Positions 13,551-16,222 of a DNA stretch of 16,222 nucleotides are shown piece by piece. Source of the stretch: Chitinophagales bacterium. GTDB taxonomy: Bacteria; Bacteroidota; Bacteroidia; Chitinophagales; JADIYW01. The DNA lies in contig JADLAH010000122.1 of assembly GCA_020848315.1 (NCBI GenBank), positions 1 to 16,222 of the forward strand. Direction: 5' to 3'. Position 1 is the first letter of the stretch. Every line of letters starts with the position of its first letter. Under the pieces are notes generated by a model. The model did no database searches and was not told the DNA's origin. It saw only the letters and a list, made by a program, of their open reading frames with translations. The translations under genes were made by a program, and so were the position numbers.

Positions 13551-13746
13551 TGGGGAATAATGGAAAATGCAAAATTGATAATGAACAATTACTAATTTTT
13601 CATACGCTGTTTTACGAAGGTTGTTCTCCTATTGAATGAAATGTAACAATTGTTACTGCGCATTTACGAGAAAGAGATTACCTTGTAGGTGATGAATAGT
13701 TGCGTATTCAGGCAAATAGATATAACTTCTGTAAAACACCATATCC
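13551..13746. other. Longest non-coding gap: AT-rich repeat-like stretch plus palindrome
   Basis: This 196-bp gap between the monooxygenase and DUF302 genes holds no ORF that I support. Positions about 13554-13602 are low-complexity sequence built from ATAATGG/AAAATG/AATTGATAATG/AACAATTA-like words ending in AATTTTTCAT, similar in style to degenerate intergenic repeats in this phylum. A 14-bp perfect palindrome, listed separately, lies at 13643-13656. TTG 13700-13702 followed by TATAACTT at 13721-13728 is a poor promoter match. Confidence 0.5.
13643..13656. promoter_or_regulatory. Perfect palindrome GTAACAATTGTTAC, possible operator
   Basis: A 14-bp perfect inverted repeat centred 97 bp upstream of the DUF302 ATG. 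Two-fold symmetry and the position in a promoter region fit a binding site for a dimeric regulator. I cannot name the regulator, and AT-rich palindromes of this size can occur by chance. Confidence 0.35.
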
Positions 13747-14136
13747 ATGAGTTATCATTTCAGCAAACAACTTCCGGGCATTTCCTTTGATGCTGCCGTT
13801 GAGAAAACCACCAACGCCCTGAAAACCGAAGGGTTCGGCGTACTGACGGATATCGACATACAGCAAACGCTGAAAAACAAAATCAACGCGGATTTCCGTA
13901 AATACCGGATTCTCGGTGCCTGCAACCCGCACTTCGCCCATCAGGCATTACAGGCGGAAGGCCATATCGGTGTATTTCTGCCCTGCAACGTGATTGTACA
14001 GGAACTCGAAGACGGGACAGTAGAAGTCAGCGCCGTAGATCCCGTGGCTTCCATGATTTCTGTACAGAATGAACAACTCGGCGGACTCGCTACCGAAGTG
14101 CAGGATAAACTGAAACGCGTGATAGCACAATTGTAA
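13747..14136 (+). CDS. DUF302 domain protein
   Basis: A 129-residue protein that is essentially a single DUF302 domain. Conserved features are the GFGVLTDIDIQQTLKNK segment (29-45), FRKYRILGACNPHFAHQAL (50-68), IGVFLPCNVIVQE (74-86) and VSAVDPVASM (94-103). Two Cys (59 in GACNP and 80 in LPCNV) are the family's conserved pair. The molecular function of DUF302 is not settled. No signal peptide or membrane helix is visible, so it is probably cytoplasmic. The stop is only three bases before the start of the DUF202 membrane protein, so the two are probably translated together and may work as a pair at the inner membrane; that last point is inference. Confidence 0.9.
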   Translation: MSYHFSKQLPGISFDAAVEKTTNALKTEGFGVLTDIDIQQTLKNKINADFRKYRILGACNPHFAHQALQAEGHIGVFLPCNVIVQELEDGTVEVSAVDPVASMISVQNEQLGGLATEVQDKLKRVIAQL

Positions 14137-14139
14137 ACG

Positions 14140-14439
14140 ATGAATACACTTGACAACAAAATTAAAGACGATTTAGTACTGCGGGAATCAATGGCATTGC
14201 AGCGTACCATCATGGCCAATCAGCGCACCTTGCTGGCCTACCTGCGCACTTCCATGTATTTCCTGATAGCAGGACTCAGTATCAGCCATTTAATGAAATT
14301 ATCTTTTGGACTTCCGCTGGAAATTGTATTATTCAGTTTTTCGGGTGTGCTGTTTATTGCTGGCATCTTTCATTACCGGAAACAACAAATGCACATGCTT
14401 CTTTTGAGAAACAAATACGCGAGAGGACATAAGCAGTAA
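14140..14439 (+). CDS. DUF202 (YidH-like) small membrane protein
   Basis: A 99-residue membrane protein with the DUF202 signature ANQRTLLAYLRTSM (26-39), the equivalent of the family's LANERTFLAWIRT, running directly into the first membrane helix (about 39-52). A second helix covers about 60-78, and the tail is basic (HYRKQQMHMLLLRNKYARGHKQ). The N terminus is hydrophilic. Family members are small inner-membrane proteins without a defined activity. It follows DUF302 by three bases and its stop codon overlaps the left arm of the hairpin at 14439. It is the last gene of the plus-strand run. Confidence 0.88.
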   Translation: MNTLDNKIKDDLVLRESMALQRTIMANQRTLLAYLRTSMYFLIAGLSISHLMKLSFGLPLEIVLFSFSGVLFIAGIFHYRKQQMHMLLLRNKYARGHKQ

Positions 14440-14476
14440 AAGAGGAATGGCTGCCTGAAGGCAGCCATTCCTCTTT
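14439..14476. terminator. Bidirectional intrinsic terminator between DUF202 and sucC
   Basis: A perfect 17-bp stem (14439-14455 and 14460-14476) with a TGAA tetraloop; the arms read AAGAGGAATGGCTGCC-like and its complement. The outer base pairs are A-T, so each strand ends in a short U-run, and it serves both the plus-strand DUF202 gene and the minus-strand sucC gene. The first base of the stem is the last base of the DUF202 stop codon. Confidence 0.85.
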
Positions 14477-14493
14477 ATAAATTATCCAACGGA

Positions 14494-15687
14494 TTATTTC
14501 GCTACCGCCTGCTGCACCAATGCAGCAGCTTCTGACAACTGAATCGCTGACTGTACTTTCAGTCCGGCTTCGTCAATCATCTGTTTCGCGATTTCCGCAT
14601 TGGTTCCCTGCAAGCGCACGATAATCGGAATTTCAATATTACCGATATTTCTGTACGCATCGATTACTCCGCCGGCCACACGGTCGCAGCGAACGATACC
14701 ACCGAAGATATTAATCAGAATAGCTTTTACATGCGGATCTTTCATGATGATACGGAATGCCTTTTCCACGCGCTCCGCATTGGCTGTACCGCCCACATCG
14801 AGGAAGTTAGCCGGCTCACCGCCACTCAGTTTGATGATATCCATCGTCGCCATCGCGAGTCCGGCACCATTCACCATACAACCTACGTTACCATCCAGCT
14901 TCACATAGTTCAGTTCCGCAGCAGCAGCTTCCACCTCAATCGGATCTTCTTCGAGCAGGTCGCGCTGCGCTTCCAGATCTTTATGACGGAACAATGCATT
15001 TTCATCGAGTCCTACTTTTGCATCTACCGCGATGATTTTATCATCCGATGTTTTCAGCACCGGATTAATTTCAAACATGCTGGAGTCGGAAGACTCATAC
15101 GCTTTATATAATCGCTGTACAAAATCCACCATTTCCTTGAAAGCCTGACCGCTCAGACCGAGATTGAAAGCAATTCTGCGCGCCTGAAAAGGTTGCAATC
15201 CCACCATCGGGTCTACCCATTCCTTGAAGATTTTTTCCGGTGTATGTTCCGCCACCTCTTCAATATCCATTCCGCCTTCAGCAGAATATACAATCGCGTT
15301 GCACTCCTTTTGACGATCGAGCAACACAGACATATAAAATTCTTTGGTTTCAGAAGAGCCTTCGTAATAGGCATCTTCTCCGATAAATATTTTGCTGACA
15401 AATTTCCCCTGCGGGCCTGTCTGCGGCGTCACCAATGTCATACCCAGAATCTGCGCGGCTCTTTCTTTCAGTGACTCCAGATTGGGCGCAAACTTCACCC
15501 CGCCGCCTTTACCTCTACCACCGGCATGCACCTGCGCTTTCACGACCACACCTTCTTTTCCGGTACGGGCATTCAGTGTTTTCCAGGCCTCCACCGCTTG
15601 TTCCACGGTTTCCGCCACGATTCCTTCCTGTACTTTTACGCCAAACTGTTTCAGGAGTTCTTTCCCCTGGTATTCATGTAAATTCAT
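14494..15687 (-). CDS. sucC: Succinate-CoA ligase, beta subunit
   Basis: A 397-residue beta subunit of succinyl-CoA synthetase, the TCA-cycle enzyme that makes ATP or GTP from succinyl-CoA. It starts with the typical MNLHEYQGKELLKQFGV and has the ATP-grasp elements VHAGGRGKGGGVK (53-65), EINPV (206-210), VDAKVGLDENALFRH (221-235), GNVGCMVNGAGLAMATMD (266-283), EPANFLDVGG (291-300) and NIFGGIVRCD (326-335). The segment EDAYYEGSSETKEFYMSVLLDRQKECN (104-130) is of the type seen in Bacteroidota. The length agrees with the family (about 390-400). The alpha subunit gene sucD is not next to it; a separate location is common in this phylum. A strong promoter and a leader of about 70 nt precede it, and the hairpin at 14439-14476 ends it. 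Confidence 0.97.
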   Translation of the reverse strand: MNLHEYQGKELLKQFGVKVQEGIVAETVEQAVEAWKTLNARTGKEGVVVKAQVHAGGRGKGGGVKFAPNLESLKERAAQILGMTLVTPQTGPQGKFVSKIFIGEDAYYEGSSETKEFYMSVLLDRQKECNAIVYSAEGGMDIEEVAEHTPEKIFKEWVDPMVGLQPFQARRIAFNLGLSGQAFKEMVDFVQRLYKAYESSDSSMFEINPVLKTSDDKIIAVDAKVGLDENALFRHKDLEAQRDLLEEDPIEVEAAAAELNYVKLDGNVGCMVNGAGLAMATMDIIKLSGGEPANFLDVGGTANAERVEKAFRIIMKDPHVKAILINIFGGIVRCDRVAGGVIDAYRNIGNIEIPIIVRLQGTNAEIAKQMIDEAGLKVQSAIQLSEAAALVQQAVAK

Positions 15688-15765
15688 CGGGTTAATTTAT
15701 TTTATTTTACTACTATGCCGTCTTTTCATGCCATTTTTTAGTTGCGTGGCAAGCCAAAGACATGA

Positions 15766-15796
15766 CAAATGTATAACCATTTAACGCAAAATCCAA
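15766..15796 (-). promoter_or_regulatory. Bacteroidota-type promoter of sucC
   Basis: On the minus strand, TTG (15796-15794), 20 bp, then a perfect TACATTTG -7 box (15773-15766). This matches TTG-N19..23-TAnnTTTG in full. Transcription should start near 15760, leaving a 5' leader of about 70 nt before the ATG at 15687 with no Shine-Dalgarno sequence. I see no known riboswitch in the leader. Confidence 0.6.
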
Positions 15797-15870
15797 CATG
15801 TAGTTTTTTAAAATGTAGATAAAAGGGTAATATTGCATAAAAATAGCGTATCCAACTGCCTGCCGACATA

Positions 15871-16222
15871 TTGAGACGTATTCCGACATTGGAGCTACTG
15901 GTGCACCTGCATCCGTATGCTTTCACGTTTGCCATCCTCGACCGCGAGCAGCGGAAAATAGTGGCTTTTGAGTCGACCGTACAGGAACACAGCACCGATA
16001 AGCAGTTGCCCGCCTATAGCATCGCGTCCTGGCTGCAACAACACTCGGATATGTTCGGCCTACCTTTCAAACTGAGCAGAGCAGCCGTTTTCTCAAATGA
16101 GTACACCATTCTCCCGGAAAAAACGGAACAGCCGGGTGCCGTATTCCGCCTGTTGGGTTATCCGTCCAACGACGCGCAGACTTACCTGAAAAATAAACTA
16201 CAGGAACATTTCTTCGTTTATT
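15871..16222 (+). CDS. DUF3822-like protein, N-terminal part (cut by window edge; non-ATG start)
   Basis: An open frame runs off the right edge. Read from TTG 15871 it gives 117 residues, starting RRIPTLELLVHLHPYAFTFAILDREQRKIVAFE after the initiator, with later IASWLQQHSDMFGLPFKLSRAAVFSNEYTILPE and GAVFRLLGYPSNDAQTYLKNKL. The pattern of an early "L.V.....FSF.I.D...K..." strand pair followed by a "...F..V....N..YTLVPE" strand fits the Bacteroidota DUF3822 family, an ASKHA-like protein often found beside rsmD; I recall this, I have not searched. The frame is closed by TAG at 15844-15846, and there is no in-frame ATG before 16051, which would remove the conserved strands. TTG 15871 is the best start; GTG 15901 is less likely. 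It is divergent from sucC. TAATATTG (15828-15835) may be its -7 box. Confidence 0.65.
   Translation, partial: MRRIPTLELLVHLHPYAFTFAILDREQRKIVAFESTVQEHSTDKQLPAYSIASWLQQHSDMFGLPFKLSRAAVFSNEYTILPEKTEQPGAVFRLLGYPSNDAQTYLKNKLQEHFFVY

Noticed and set aside
15688..15765. Possible riboswitch in the sucC leader
   Set aside because: I looked for SAM-type and other known aptamer cores and saw no matching conserved sequence or stable paired structure.
1..16222. Defence island, CRISPR array, prophage, integrative element or transposon
   Set aside because: No repeats with spacers, transposase, integrase, toxin-antitoxin or phage genes are visible; gene content is that of an ordinary chromosome.

Overview
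The window is chromosomal DNA from a member of the Bacteroidota, possibly of the Chitinophaga/Sphingobacterium side; the lineage below phylum level is a guess. The evidence is a secreted hydrolase ending in a type IX secretion (por/T9SS) sorting domain, a SucC of Bacteroidota type, a DUF3822-like gene, almost no Shine-Dalgarno sequences, and promoters matching the phylum's TTG-N19..23-TAnnTTTG pattern. I see no transposase, integrase, tRNA, rRNA, CRISPR or phage gene. Coding density is high and the longest gap between genes is about 196 bp.

Layout, left to right. (1) Positions 1-2205, minus strand: proton-translocating NAD(P) transhydrogenase split into three genes, pntA1, pntA2 and pntB, with pntB cut by the window edge. 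(2) Positions 2390-3022, plus: rhomboid intramembrane protease, converging tail to tail on a minus-strand GNAT-fold acyltransferase-like gene (3019-4197). (3) Positions 4302-6311, plus: a probable operon of a compact histidine-box fatty acid hydroxylase-like protein, an unrecognised lipoprotein and a DUF3298-type lipoprotein. (4) Positions 6312-9503, minus: a T9SS-secreted alpha/beta hydrolase, a YciO-type Sua5/YrdC protein and a DUF1761 membrane protein. (5) Positions 9688-14439, plus: HemG-like flavodoxin-fold protoporphyrinogen dehydrogenase, YoaK/DUF1275 membrane protein, OsmC-family protein, CYTH-domain protein, an EthA-like Baeyer-Villiger monooxygenase, then DUF302 and DUF202 proteins. 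(6) A perfect 17-bp hairpin at 14439-14476 separates this run from sucC (14494-15687, minus), which has its own well-matched promoter. (7) The right edge starts a divergent DUF3822-like gene that lacks an ATG start.

How the genes fit together. Several concern redox and energy metabolism: transhydrogenase (NADPH supply), SucC (TCA cycle), HemG (haem, quinone-linked), OsmC (peroxide) and an NADPH-dependent flavin monooxygenase. They lie in separate transcription units, so this is a loose theme rather than one system. I found no convincing new multi-gene system. The most useful second looks are the probable leaderless mRNA of the YoaK gene, the non-ATG start at the right edge, the palindrome upstream of DUF302, the EthA-like monooxygenase, and two convergent gene pairs with no space for terminators.
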